Counted from the first letter of the stretch, positions 1-12,974 are shown. The stretch: DNA of 64,000 nt from Lingula anatina (GCF_001039355.2 NW_019775512.1:282880-346879), one strand, 5' to 3'. The notes: a model not told the origin generated them from the sequence alone. Program-made: numbers and translations.

Positions 1-860
1 GGTATTCCTTTGATAACAAATGGTTCGTTTTACACAATGAGTCATATTTTGGAGGACCTGGCGAATTCATGATCTGTGAGTGATCTGTGAGACTGTGAGA
101 TCAAAGAAAATTGTATTATAACCCTTGTAGAATCCTTTGATTGGTCTGTTATAATACTGCCGTGGTCTAATTCCTCTATTTCCTCTAACTGGGCCGTTTT
201 AGTAGTACACTTGGGACTGTGCTGTATTTTTAAAATTGAAAATAGTTATATATTTAAAACAAATCTGCATAAATAATGAAAAAAATATTTTTTCTACTTA
301 GGACAATGTCCTTCTTCGCGAAGCACGCGGTTTTAATATATAGAAAAGAAAACCATGCTTTGCCTCTTGGTTTTTTCCTGGGAGACGGATTGCAGCTCCC
401 CACCTACAATGGGAAATTTTGCGTTAGAACTTCCTGAAATTGATTGAACTTTGAAAATAAGAGAGTGGAGGCGTACCTTTTGATCTTGGATTTTATTAGG
501 CGTAATACTTTTTTTGGATTTCAAAATGATAATACTCTTTGTGTAAATATCTTTGGTATATTAATGACTTCGGTTTTACCCGTTCTTGTGAGCTAGAGCT
601 GCTTTTACACCAATAATGTTTCTGATAAAGCCGTTGAATACTAATGACCTGAAACAGAGATGTTTGATATCATACGTACGCGTACCAAGCTGTACATTGT
701 ACCTGAGTAATTTTTGTGTCTAAACATCCAGCAAAGGTACGTATCTGTCCCAGTTCATACATTTCCGCCTATTTTATTGTCCAAAAAGCAGGAAAGGTAG
801 AATTTTGGGCCCCAAAATAGGAGAAAAGTAGGAGGAAATTAACGAATAAGGCAGCAAAGC
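1..860. other. intergenic, no gene seen
   Basis: AT-rich sequence with no conserved reading frame on either strand. Short frames here lack codon bias and recognisable domains. I see nothing else in it. Confidence 0.5.
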
Positions 861-894
861 TGTCAAATGTACACACGAAAAGCAGAATATAATG

Positions 895-1700
895 TTGCAC
901 AAAATACGTCATTTTTTAAAAAATTTCATGCAATAATGCATTATGCTTTACAGCAAAGTCCACACCATATACTTTAACTATGCACCACAGGTAACATGGA
1001 TATGTAAGGAATATGTAACTAGCACCAGGCTGCAGGTCCATATGAGAGTTCAAATTCACACACTGAAAGTACCAGAATGACAAAAATGAAATCTTATCAA
1101 AAAATGCATTTATTCAAGTAATATAATCCTTTCAAGCTAGTTTCACTATTTGAGGTATATGTCAACCTTGAAAACCATTCGTCTAAGTTACAAAAGAATA
1201 AATAACACAATTTTCCTTTTAAAGCGGTTTGATAGCAGTGCACAAAATGATGCAATATTACATAATGATTAAAATAATCCGCACTAATTATCTACTAAAT
1301 GTAGCATGGACATTCAGAAAATGTAACTACCATATGGGAGATATAAGTCCCACAATGAAAATGCCAATATGTGAAAAATGAATATTTTAAATATTTGTTA
1401 AAAACAAAAACTGCATTACTTCCGGAAAAAGAAGCCAATCAGCCTTAAATGGTCATTATGGTGGCAGTACTCAAAATAGGATTTTCTTAAATTTGATATT
1501 GTAATATTACATAATGCTTTATAGCATAGTCACCGCCAAGTTTAGACAATATAATATACATTTATAATAATTATAATAAAATATGTAACAAACAAAGGTC
1601 GTCAAGCTCATGGAAGTTCAAAGCCACACCTTGAAAATGACAATATGTGAAAAATGAACATTATCTGTTCAGGTTGGTTTTCGAACTAGACCTGTCTATT
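895..1700. repeat. degenerate tandem repeat array (about 250-320 bp units)
   Basis: Three diverged units share the same order of landmarks: a block like gtaatattacataatgcttt (near 930, 1251 and 1500), then an atgtaac block, a block like catatgagagttcaaattca, and a block like caatatgtgaaaaatgaa (near 1365 and 1640). Spacing is uneven (about 320 and 250 bp), so units have gained and lost sequence. On its right it joins the repeat at 1660-1865, so the array may be the internal part of one mobile element. Confidence 0.55.
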
Positions 1701-1865
1701 ACTATATATTCATCAATTCTGTAATTCTGAAGACATAAGGTGAAACTAATTGTGTTATCCCTGAAAGTAAACCGCTACGACAGCGACGGCAACGACAGAG
1801 GCACATGTCACATAGCCTATGTGACGGCTACATGTACATACACATCTGTGTCTGTTCATAAAAAG
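1660..1865 (-). repeat. dispersed repeat, second family member at the right end of the window
   Basis: Read on the minus strand this stretch carries an acagacacagatgtgt core, then a GTC/GCC-rich run, then a 'gaattgatgaatat' block and a 'ctagttcgaaaa' block. The same order of motifs occurs on the plus strand at 63436-63640. I infer two copies of one dispersed repeat in opposite orientation; the family is not recognised. Confidence 0.5.
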
Positions 1866-1936
1866 TAGGAGATAAGCCAGGCTTTATATTTAATGTTTCA
1901 CGCAATTTTTGTATGGTATTTTAATAGCTGGGGGGG

Positions 1937-1961
1937 NNNNNNNNNNNNNNNNNNNNNNNNN
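1937..1961. other. assembly gap (25 N)
   Basis: A run of 25 N lies between two poly-G runs. The true length and content are unknown; the flanking G-tracts probably caused the sequencing failure. Confidence 0.98.
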
Positions 1962-2435
1962 GGGGGGGGAAGCGTTCTGAAATATTACTGAGTTTGATAC
2001 ATATCTTGTTTCTTGAGGGTTTCCTTGCTATATTTTAAAGTATGGTAGCCTTTGTCAGGTACAACAACTCAATATAATATTAACTTAATCTCGGTCAAGC
2101 CAAATGTCTAAATCTTGCCAGTGGCGGTACATAAAATGAATCACTGTAGTGACACAGAAAATTCACCAAAATCAAAAAATTAAAGCAAGGCCACAGTTTG
2201 CACTGTGTTGCCTAAGTTTTATACTGTGTAATGAAAATTAGTTTGGCACTTTCACTAGTTGACAGTTCCGGCAGCGATAGTTCAAGTCATATGTTATAGG
2301 AGCAAGTGTGGCCAACACAAACAAAAGCTTATCATAAATTTCCAGCCCAGGGAAATATTAGATTGCACTCTCATTGTGTTGGAACTTCTCAATGGACATT
2401 GGAGGCTCTTAAAGTGTCTAAGTTCCCAGCAGTGG

Positions 2436-2520
2436 CGGATCCAGGATTATTTGAAAAGGGGGTCCGCGGATGCGAAATTTGCAAATGAATTCATTAAAAA
2501 GTATAAAAAGTAGGAGGCTT
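2436..2520. mobile_element. hAT-like terminal fragment
   Basis: The stretch beginning cagtggcggatccaggat and running into a G-rich 'aagggggtccgcgg' segment looks like the end of hAT-type DNA transposons common in invertebrate genomes. Only one end is evident, so this is probably a remnant. The assignment rests on motif memory and is tentative. Confidence 0.35.
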
Positions 2521-3880
2521 TCATATTAAAGTACTAGTAGAATGGTCTTATCCATTAAGTGGGGAAAGTGGGAGGTTAGGGAACCGTGAGTTCCTTATGT
2601 CAATATATTGCTTTCTGAAATGTCTGGGAGACATAACAGTTGAAAGAATAGCAATTCGTACAGAATTAAGTTCTTTAATTAGAAATGGTAGAAAACATCG
2701 AATCCCAATGCAAAGACGGGTCAAACAATAATTCTTGAGAAGGAGAATTTTTTTTCAGGAGGAAATTTAGTTTTTTCGCGAATATCCCTGATTAAAAATT
2801 CATTCCCAAATCATCAAAATTTACTAAAAATGTATCATTTAGTGTGTAGACGTGTTAGGCCTTTCACCACTCAGGTTTCAGAGATTGACAACGTACCTGA
2901 CTATGACGTACAAGAGGCACCTAAAGTTCTGTTCACAACCAAGTTGTTCCACGGACTAACTGACAGTTTGGTTGTGGGCAGAGCTTAAACAGAACACCCA
3001 GCGCTCGACACGGCCAGGAAACCGGAATTATTTTAATCGGTACATTGGGGCTTGTGTAGCAGGTTTAAACCCTCCTCCACTCCTCTATCAAACTGGAATG
3101 GTACATGTAGCTGTACCGCTTAATGTGAAAACGGCCTTGATGAGGATGTGGATTGCATAATATTGTGTTAGGTGTGACAGACTGGTACACCTCCACCAAA
3201 ACTGGTTTTTGAAAGCGGGCAACTCGTTCTCTTTGCCCGGAGCCCTTCTATCTGTTACAAAATAGGCAACTGACATCACACGAGGTTCGTGTTTCATATG
3301 ATGATGAAATTTAGAACTGTTTCTACGCAATATAGCTGAAAGCATACTTTTCATCAATACGAGTAACACTACTATACAGATCAACTTTCAGAAATCTGTT
3401 TGTCAAAGTAATATGAACAACACTGGTTGAAAGTGCAACATGGCTGTAGATATTTACACCACGGGTTTCAGAGATAACTTTGAACAAACCTCTACACTAC
3501 AGCATGTCCTTGTCGTTACAAGTAACTTGAAATTCGGTGTTTGCTGTAGAGGTTTGTTCCAAGTTATCCCAGAAGCTCAGGGTGATGTTGTCCCAAATTC
3601 CACGTAAATCCGTCAACCACAGATCAGTTTCTCAAGGCAACTTGTATGCTGCCAGTGCGTAGTGTTTTTTTTTTCACAATTTTACAGTGGTTCGTTAATT
3701 ATTATTGCAACACTTTGGAATATTGTAAGCAAGTAATGTGATCTTAAACTGAATATTAAACACCCGACCGTGCGTATCTTTGTCGTTTCTTTTTGAGTAT
3801 AGATTTAACTCTCAGTTTAGGATTACTAATTCAGTAGACACTGATGTCAGTAAGAACCAACAAACACTGCAATTCTGCCA
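2520..3880. other. intergenic, one hairpin, no gene seen
   Basis: No supported gene. A 98-residue open frame on the minus strand (3088-3384) has no recognisable domain. An inverted repeat at 3472-3569 is described separately. A plausible polyadenylation region for the minus-strand NCOA4 gene (TTTATT on the plus strand near 3888) closes the interval. Confidence 0.4.
3472..3569. repeat. short inverted repeat (hairpin)
   Basis: Left arm gataactttgaacaaacctc and right arm gaggtttgttccaagttatc are inverted copies with one or two mismatches, separated by about 55 bp. It resembles a small MITE. No second copy was recognised. Confidence 0.6.
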
Positions 3881-4933
3881 AAATACTTTATTTTTCTTCA
3901 TTCTGAATTTGCAGAATTAATTGTATTAATTAGTGTGTCAAGAGAAAATCTCGTACATTAAAACTGACTTTTACTTTATAAGAGCAGCTGTTAACAATAA
4001 AATGGCAGTCATGAAATTGTGTGCACTACAAGGCAGTATGGCAATATTGTTAAACTGTAGACATTTCAAATACATTTTACAAAACTTGGCAAAATTGACC
4101 AATGCTGTATAATAAAACTTTCGACACATCACAATATGCAGTTAAAAAGTATGAATTAAGACAATTTATATAATTCATATAGAAGTAAACAAATGCATAA
4201 ATGTTATCTGTCAATGTAAGTCAATGTTTATGTCATGTTTAATATAACTGTGCAATCTTTGTAATACAACGTATGCTACTAACAATCATGTGCATTCACA
4301 GTACAAATGCAAGATCACCACATCATAGATTGTAATTCCTTCTTATCTCTCTGTGCCTGATATAGAATAAATCTCATTGTTAAAAACTCTTGTCACAGAA
4401 ACACAAGATGTTGCATTTTCCGTTTTGATATATCTTATCACACCACAACATCTATTATAGCCAGTTCCTCCAGACTGCACGGTACATTACAGCCTTTACT
4501 TTATGTCACTGGGAGAGGGATGGATAATCCACTCAAAATGATCATTGCATCATTTGATAAAATCAAAAATCTTTCAAACTGTTAAAGTTAGTTTCAGTAC
4601 GTGGCTACATAGTCATCATATACAAGTCATAACTGGGATTAGTTAATTTAAAATAAAATTATATTTTTCTGATGTGTTAATAAATGACACAAGCAAAGCT
4701 CAATTTTTTAATCGCTGTTTCATGACATAAATCTTACCAAGCATTTGATTTGCAGTTAATTGATCACCTTTAAGGAGGAAGTTGATAGCAAAGATCAACT
4801 AACAGAAACCACAGCAAACAATTAAACAGGTAGAGAAAGTAAGCACTGGAGCACTTCCCACTAAAAAAAGCATATGGGGATCACACGTGAAGGCGTAAAC
4901 CAAAGTGTGAGCTCAGCTGGGCCCAGTAGGTCT
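3880..4933 (-). other. NCOA4: probable NCOA4 3' UTR
   Basis: About 1 kb of AT-rich sequence follows the stop codon on the minus strand without another gene. Candidate AATAAA signals on the minus strand include one near 3888-3893. The extent is inferred only. Confidence 0.35.
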
Positions 4934-7900
4934 CTAATAACCCTGCAGCCAGAAACCAAGGTCAGAGGACAACTGGGGGATGGGACCCATCCCCTCCCCC
5001 TCTTCCTCCCCCAACCCCTGTGTATCAAAACAGACAGGATGGACAGGCTTAGAAAGCCACTTCTCTTGGGCATCCATATCCGGTGGATTAAATGTGAAGG
5101 GGTTTTCATCTTCAACGCCCACTATAACGTAATCATTATTTGATTTCTGAAGCCAGTCTTCCTCAGGCAGACTTGTTTGATACTGTTTGAAGTATTCCAG
5201 CTCAGATATAGCGGGTTCATCACTCACGCCCCCAGGCAAATTAACCCATTTTTCATCGGGAATACTTGATTGGAATTTGAACCAAAATTCAAACTCTGGT
5301 GAAAAATTATCTTCCTCAACCACAGCTCTTTTTTTAAACCATTTATCAAGCTCTGCACCTGCTGGAGTTGGGATAAAATCTGGACTTGTTAAATCATCAC
5401 TGTTGTTTGACTTATCATAAGGGGCCTGCAGGTGTTTCAACCAATCTTTGGGATCTTCAGAGATGTTTTTGAAGTAAGATAAAAACACAGGGCATTCTAC
5501 CTCCCCCAGTGCCCCTACCTGACCTCCCTTAAGCCAATATGCTGGGTCACAAGGCATCCACCCAAAGAAGCTATCACCCAAACTAGAAGCAATGTGCTGT
5601 GTATTGGGGCTGTACAACCACGCTTTCAGACTATCTGGCAAATTTGGATCAACACTCTCTAAGCAATTTTCATCACAAACACACTCTGGAAATGTAGCAC
5701 ACTTTCTATCTGCTTTGCAAACATCTTTAACCAAAGGCAAAGCATAGCTGGTTTCCTCATCCTCTGTGTTCTCCCCTGTCTTGGTGCAGGGTCTATACAG
5801 CCATCTTGCCATGTCTGTCGTCCCATCTAGTTGTGGTAGCAGGAGGTGAGCTACATCTTCTATGTCCACCACACAGCTGTCCTTGCAGCACCTGGACCAC
5901 TCCTTGGCAGCCTCCATCTCCTGAAAAACAGACACCAAATATCCTGTACATACAGACAAGACTGGATTACTCTCACTATTCATAACACTGATTTAATAGT
6001 ATAGGTTTTAATAGGGTTATTTTACAGGTCTGTAGCTAAGGGAGGTTCGCTTTTTGTTGTGAAAAGATACATTTTAGGTTAAATTTGATCTAGGTACAGA
6101 AATATTTCAAGGTAAAAGGTCCGCTGACAATTTGGACTGTACACATTTAAAAACAGAGATGCAATTTCATCTTTCAAATCTGTCATTCAATTTCGAAATA
6201 TAGCATTTTTCTGCTTAAAACACTTACACCATAAAAAAAATTTGAGGAAACCCGCACCCGGAACTTTTTTTTTACCGAATTCAGAAATGTGAAACTGAAA
6301 TGAAACCCTACCAAACAAACAATAGGAGATTAAGTATCTTCTGTAAACCTATAGGCACATTCACTTTCATGATTTCAAATATGATGCCTTATCTTAGTCA
6401 AAATGGTATCATAAGGTTAAACTTTCAGTTTTCCTTCATTTCAATCTTATAAAGACGTGCGGACGGGTAGTCTAAGGGGGTCTGTAACTTACTGAATTTC
6501 TTATTCAGTAGAAAGCACAAAGAAAAAAAAACACACACACAAGCCATGCCAAGCTGTTCAAATACAATTTAATTGTGTTTAACTTTGATAAAGATAAATC
6601 AATATTTTCTATTTCAAATTAAAAGCATGGCAACATCACAAAAACCACAAAACAAAAAGAGAAGTAAAACAGATCCCGAGTTAACTTTCCTTATTCAATA
6701 CTATACATCAGGTATCATTCAAAAAAAAAAAAAAATTGATGATAATAAAATAAAAACTTTCTGTTTTAAACCTAAACTCTACCAATGCCAAAGGTATACT
6801 AACCTGTTGGTTCTCATAGTTTGCCAGCCACTGTTTGGTGTCATCTTTGGTCTGTCTATAGTAGGACAGGACATCTTCTTGACCACTGGACCCTGGCTGC
6901 TGTGGATGAAGCCAGTTGGTCAGGGGAGCAGAAATGACCCCTTGAAAATATGGCATGACTCCAGATAGATTGCCAGGGACATATGCTGCAAAAGGCAAAA
7001 CATCACTTGGTTAATGATAACCAAATAAAAAAATTCTCTTTAGATTGAAAGTTGATGGGTTATTATATATTGTGCATTAAACAAAAAGTCATAGTAATTA
7101 TCAAACAATTAAGTGCTGATGATTATTTGGCAAAAAATTTGATACCACACAATTCCATTTATCTATCAACAGGTGTTAAAAATCTTCCTTTTTCATTTTT
7201 GTTTTAAAATACAGGACAGATGGACATGTTAAACTTTCCTCTTTCACTGTTCCATGACAGACAAACAACTTTGTCAAACTTTTCTTTTGAAGACAAAGTT
7301 AACTTGTGACAAAGGCTGCCTGTCTGTTATAGAAACTCGTGGAAAATCCACTAGGATTTCTTCATGACACAGCATAAGAAACTGAAAATCTAAGTTTCTT
7401 CCTTATTGCACAACATTATGACATCGCTGATAAGACTGCTGACACCCTAAAATATGATGCACCTCCTATTTTCTCAGGTGTCAGATAATGTAATATGTGG
7501 ACAATTTTTTCCATTAATTATGATCCACATCCTTTTCTTCATCTTCCTCTCATGGATTTTTTTTAGATTAAAATTATTTTTCAACATTCCAGGACACCTA
7601 ACCTCTCCTGCAGTTCTGTTTACCATCCTCATCACTCCTCCTCAATTTATACCCTCCTCCTCCTCCTCTTCCTTCAACTCTATATATCCCATCATTACTA
7701 ACCTGGTACCCTTTCACCATATCAGACAATTGTACATCATTTCCCCAAAATATAGATATCATCACTGTATAATACAGTAGGCCCTAATCTTAAAGTGAGT
7801 CTTTTATATTACTATATCTAACTGACAGCAGACTTCTTACCATCAAAGGCTGGCCCCTCTTCCTCTGCCTCATCTTTGATCTGACACAGCCACTGTCTGA

Positions 7901-10900
7901 TGCTGGCCGCAGTGGACTCCCGGGGCAGGCTGGCAATGGTGCTCTCGGCAGAGCCAGGATTCAACAACCACTTGGTCAAACTGCTGGTCTTGGCCTCTTG
8001 AAATGGTCTGAAGAGGCTGTCAGATGCGTTAGGTGAGCCAGTGGTGATTGTGCTCTTGGATGTGGTAGAGGAAAGTGTGGTTGGGGTGTGCAACCACTTG
8101 CTGTCACTGCTGCGGGACAAACGCGGGATCCTGACAGTCACCTAGAAAATACAAAATGTCTAATTTATGAAAAAAGGTCAGAGGTTACGGATGAAACTTT
8201 TTCCAAAATTATGAAAAAAAAAGGACTGCATTAATGATGTAATGTGTTATAAGCATGTATCATCACATGAAATAAACTAAATAAATAAAATTACATCCTT
8301 TGTCAGATTCTGCTTTGTAACTATTAAATAAGTGAATATAAATTGCTTGTAAACATTTCTGAAGTGTCACACATGACATGGGTGACAAATTCACCTGAAG
8401 AAGACTTTGTGAAGTCTGAAATGTAGTGACCTCAATTTAAAAATGTAAACTCCAGTATGTGGTTCAATTAAAATCCTGTCTTTATCTTAGTTTCAAACAA
8501 CTGGATGAATCTAAACTTTCACCTTTTCAGATATATGGCCCTAGTTTAACAAAAAACTTAAGTCAGGGTCCCTGACTAAAAACTTAATTACCAATGTTAC
8601 ATGGTCACATGCACACATCTTACCTTATCACGAACAATGTTACAACACTCTCATGGCCACATGCACACATCTTACCCTATCAGGAACAGTGTTACAACAT
8701 TCTCATGGAAGTCACAGTCAATTAAGCCAAGGAACTGACTTAATTTTTTTTAAACTGGGACATGGTCTACTAACAGTCTTAACAACCCTCACTGAATCCC
8801 TCATGTATCTGACCTGACCTGACTCAACCCGACCTGACCTGACCCGACCTGACCCAACCCGACCTGACCTGACCCAACCCGACCTGACCTGACCCAACCC
8901 GACCCGACCCGACCCGACCTGACCCCACTTACAGTTGGATCATTCTGCACAGATTTGTACAGAACATGATGCTCTACATCTTCGTAGTCCTCAAACCACT
9001 TGGGCAGACTGCTGGCTTCCTCGCCTGGCTCAGCAAAGGGTCTGTCCAGCAGGGGGCAGTGTCCACTCACGCGGCCAAACTTGTGGATGACCTCCCTCAG
9101 TGAAGCTGTGTTAGCCTTGAAGCTCATGAAGGGGGTGTCCTCAGGCTTAATGTCAAGCAAGTCTAGTCTATAAAATAATGTTTTGGAACAATGTGATTTT
9201 GTGAAAGACGTGTCAAATGTATAGAACACAGGCCAGTAGCCAGGGGGGGTTTGCTGGGAAAAGGTCTCTTCTGGGTAAAATTTTATCTAGGTACATGAAG
9301 GTTTCATGGTAAAAGGTCCACTTTTTCAGAAAAAGACCCCCCCCTTTGGAAATTGCTGGCTACGGGCCTGGAACATATGATATAGCCTTATACTATCATG
9401 CTATCAGCCTATACTTGACTAATTATGAAGATCAATTCTTCATATGATAAAAAGAAATCTAACTTCAGATAAGGGATGCTTTAGTATTATCAAACCATAA
9501 GAACATAACTAAAAACTGAATCTAAAAGGTTTTAGCCATCAAACTTATGTCATAACATGAGAAATCAATGACATTTAGTAACATAGGCCGCATTCACATC
9601 GAGTTGAGCCATGGCTCTACAAAGCCACGACCTAAATATGGCAGATTTACATGAAAGGAAAACTGCCTAATCTTTTAATAGTCTCTCTGCCTCTCACACG
9701 CCTCCCCATGTGTCGTCCCAATGGAACCAAGATTTAATGACTGTGCCCCCACAGGGATGACGCATGGGGAGGCATGTGAGAGGCGGAGAGACTATTAAAA
9801 GATTAGGCAGTTTTCCTCTCATGTACATCTCCCATATTTAGATTGTGGCTTTGTAGAGCCATGGCTCAACTCGATGTGAATGCGGCCATACACACACCCA
9901 CACACACACAGCAATGAGATATCATTTGGTTATTTTATCATTATTCATATTTCTTTTTTTTTTTTTTTGGGGGGGGGGGGGGGCGGGGAGGTAGCAAATT
10001 ACATTTTTTGACCCTATGACTGGAGTACATGTACATGGAGCACTGAGTATCCAGGTGTTACTCACTTCTCCAGGGTCTTGGTCAGCTTATCTTCCATGTG
10101 GGTCCAGTCCTGCACTTCCAGAGTAGAGATGACCCCACCCAAGGCCTGCTGCATAGCCGCCTGCTGCTTCATCAACACCTCATCCTTGGCTTGCTGCACT
10201 ATCTCCACCTGGTTCAGGAGCCACACCTCTCGGGATCGAAGGCTCTCCAGCTGGCGGCTGATTGTACTCTGGATCTGACCTTTCACCTGTTGAAAACAAA
10301 AAAGATACAAAGTCACAAACTGTTTCTTATCATCTACAAAAATTGTGTCGACAAAGAGGTGTGTGTTGTCCAAAATTGTCCGGCTGTTTACCTGTCGGAT
10401 TAAGATGATCCTTGGGGGTGGGGATGGGGGGTGGTCAAGGGGACTTCCTTGTCACACTTGAACCATTTGTCCCAGCCCTGGCTGTGATAACTGCTCCACC
10501 CCCAGTGATAATACTGACAATTCTGCAGTGCTTTGTTCACTAATTATCTTTTAAACAGCTATATTCAAACCCATACAGTCTGCACCAACCAATCCTTTAA
10601 ATCCTTAAATCCACTCCAACAGGTTGCTCAGGTCTGTGCTGCATACATCTACATGAAGACAAAATTCATTGGAGGTTTCTATACCCTGACAACATGATTC
10701 CTTCATCAAAAACATTGACAATGACCAGGAATTTTAGCAGCAATAAAGTTTTTAATAAAACTCGATGGTCCCTCCTCGATTATGCTGCAGCTTCATAGCA
10801 ACTTTGTCACCTCAGCAATAAAAAGTTCTTAAAACAAATGTCAGAATCAAGTGATTCCCTGGAAATAATTGCAAATCGTAGCGTTGGTATTTGTTTTAAT

Positions 10901-12814
10901 TGTGAAGAGAATTTGATGTTCAGAATTAAATCAATTCCGCAATTATAAAAATGTAGTAGACTGATGTTTGAAAGATATTTCTACACTTCCAAACTCCTTC
11001 AAAAAATTGCACAAGAATTCAGAAGTCGAAGATTTTTTTATGCATGGAGGTATTATAGTAAATTTTGAACTCCTGACTGAAACACAAAAAATTGCCATCT
11101 TCTTTTTTTAATTAATGCACTAGCTGTAAAAGAAAAATGCAAGGTAAAGTAGCTGTTTAACACCAATGTTATTCTTTGGGGAATGTGGTTTACCATATGT
11201 TATGTGTATTAACCTTGGTGTAAAGGTTGTTTGAGGTTATGTCCTGTTATAATTCCAAGAAGCTCTGACCAGGAGAAGGGCATACATGTTTCACACCATG
11301 TTCACGAAAAAAAAAAAATCAGAGAAAGTCACATTTCCAGAAGCATTCAAGAGAAAATTCACAAAAAAATGGCTCAATTTAAGGGTCATTTCCATAATAA
11401 ATCTGTACCTATTGTGGCAGTTGACTCAAATCCAGATTTGAGATCAGATTTTCAGATCAGGGTACCTATTCGGGTAAAAACTAAAAGAAAGCATTAGGTG
11501 TACTGCAAACTTATGACCACTGTGTACTCTGTTCCAATACGTCTGGCCCAAGTTAACAAGACCTTCACTCTCTTATCACATGACATAATACTAGATGCAC
11601 TGATGAACTACTGACTTTGTGATAAGAGACTGCAGCACTTGCTGATAAAGATGACAGTTGCTGCATGGATGTCTGGATGATAGGACTGGATGTCTGGATA
11701 ACTAGAACAAAGTCGTCACACTGAGAACAATGCGACAATTGCGGTGCATGCAAAAACATGTGCCAACTAACGATAATAAATAATAATCTTATGAACCAAG
11801 ACGGCAATCAAATAAATCAAATTTATGCCTGTCAAGTTCACAGCATGTCCTTAGCATTTATGTAAGCTGTGTCTCCTTTCACAGTGTCTTTTAGGGTCTC
11901 TTTCCTGCAGAGGCCTCGTGCCTAGATCTACATGTCTCATGTTTGACACATGTGTTAGCTACAATACCTACATATAATATGATTCAGGGTAGTTACAACC
12001 TCTATTGTATGCAGTACACTAGCTACAAGCATTATTATATGCAGTATGTTAGGCTTAGCTTCATTCTAATATTGTATGCAGGTGTTAGCTACAATCTCTG
12101 TTATATGCATTGTTCCATTTACTAAGCTAAACATGTGGCAGTAATTAATATATCTCTGACAGACAGTAAGTATTTGTTCTATATATGAAGTCTATCTCAT
12201 TAATGCATATCAAAATCACACATAACACAAACCAGCATGTCTTAAATAGAGCTGCTTTCTGATATATTTTGTGTTACCAAAAACTCTTTCAATAGGAAAA
12301 TCAATAAGTGTGCTAAATTAAATGTAGTTAATGAAACCAATTTCAAATAAAATACATGTCATCAACAGAAAATAATTTTTTCTCTTGGTTACCATAGCTA
12401 CTGGTAAAAAACATTGACAAAAAGGTTACGTAACTTATATTTACACATTTAGTTGTTAAAATAATGCAACATATATCAAATGAATAATGAGTATATTGTA
12501 CTAGTAAGTGTTTTGCAAGAGTTTAAAAATATATTACATCTTTCCTATTGGATTGTCACTTTGTTTTACTATCTAAACCTCACAAAATCTTAAGCTAAAT
12601 ATATTCGAGATAACAAATGGCTTTACATCAAAAATAAACTGTTTCCATTAATATGGTCAAACTCCATTAATCTTTAATCAATATCTGAAAATACCTCTGA
12701 GGCGTTTTCCTTCAGCTGTTGCTGCACAGCTAGGACGCGTTCGATGGCATCTTCCAGTAAAACCGCCTTCTCCTGCAGCTTCTGCAGTTGCTGCTTTACA
12801 GTGTTGTTGTTCAT
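4934..12814 (-). CDS. NCOA4: nuclear receptor coactivator 4 (ferritinophagy receptor)
   Basis: Autophagy receptor that in vertebrates delivers ferritin to the lysosome; also known as ARA70. Coding exons, minus strand: 12814-12695, 10286-10066, 9167-8933, 8141-7841, 6985-6804, 5920-4934. Phases close to give 681 residues (human about 614). The N-terminal half is the coiled-coil ARA70 region: ESLRSREVWL near residue 53 and DIKPEDT followed by a heptad-like stretch match human closely. The rest is low complexity with about 14 spaced Trp-hydrophobic motifs (KWLH, KWLL, RWLY, DWLK, FWLQ), a hallmark of the family. The cysteine cluster C-x5-C-x5-C-x-C-x3-C (around 5680-5730) has the same spacing as the human ferritin/iron-binding fragment. 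The ATG at 12814 follows an acceptor at 12819-12820, so there is an upstream non-coding exon. Assignment is firm; exact exon edges are inferred from GT-AG sites. Confidence 0.93.
6024..6135. mobile_element. hAT-like MITE fragment, family with 9227-9370
   Basis: It begins caggtctgtagctaaggg and shares with the copy at 9227 a block reading gatctaggtacaga..., a 'tttcaaggtaaaaggtcc' block and their order. The right end is eroded. It lies in the intron before the last NCOA4 exon. Confidence 0.5.
8811..8927. repeat. gacctgaccc minisatellite beside an NCOA4 splice donor
   Basis: Tandem 5/10-base units (gacct, gaccc, aaccc). On the gene strand the array starts about 6 bases inside the intron, directly after the donor of the exon ending at 8933. 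Confidence 0.95.
9227..9370. mobile_element. small hAT-like MITE with caggcc...gtagccag ends
   Basis: Ends are inverted: caggccagtagccagggg at the left and ctggctacgggcctg at the right. It is 144 bp long, internally related to the copy at 6024, and sits in an NCOA4 intron. No coding capacity. Confidence 0.65.
9596..9887. mobile_element. 292-bp near-perfect palindromic MITE
   Basis: Starts ggccgcattcac and ends gtgaatgcggcc. Arms of about 110 bases are inverted copies (the gactattaaaagattaggca block occurs on both sides), with a short unpaired centre near 9735. It is flanked by 'ata' on both sides, compatible with a short target duplication. It sits in an NCOA4 intron. Related palindromes are at 13441 and 18535. 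Confidence 0.85.
9895..9985. repeat. CA-rich and poly-T/poly-G tracts
   Basis: A short CA run (9895-9911), then a T tract and a G tract (9953-9983). Low-complexity intronic sequence. Confidence 0.9.
10400..12640. other. long NCOA4 intron, nothing else seen
   Basis: Intronic sequence between the first two coding exons. The only structure I see is a loose, roughly 45-base tandem pattern with 'gttagctacaa' and 'tatatgcagt' blocks at 11950-12120. Confidence 0.5.
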
Positions 12815-12974
12815 AATGCTGAAAATACAAATATATATCCAATTTAAACACGCAAAGAAGCAACATAAATGTCAGTATCTATATTCGGTAACAAATTGCA
12901 TGCAAACAAAATTCCAATAACATGAAAGAGAGGGGAAAATCCATTTCCATGCATCATGGAACTAAACAGCTTCA

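Noticed and set aside
3088-3384. 98-residue minus-strand open frame
   Set aside because: No domain, no splice context and no relation to neighbouring exons; probably chance.
4874-5143. 89-residue open frame on the plus strand
   Set aside because: Antisense shadow of the last NCOA4 exon, whose minus-strand protein is clearly conserved.
7454-7780. 108-residue plus-strand open frame rich in Phe/Ile/Ser
   Set aside because: Low-complexity TC-rich intron of NCOA4 read on the wrong strand; composition alone explains it.
10078-10403. Plus-strand open frames of 66 and 101 residues
   Set aside because: Antisense to the strongly conserved NCOA4 coiled-coil exon.
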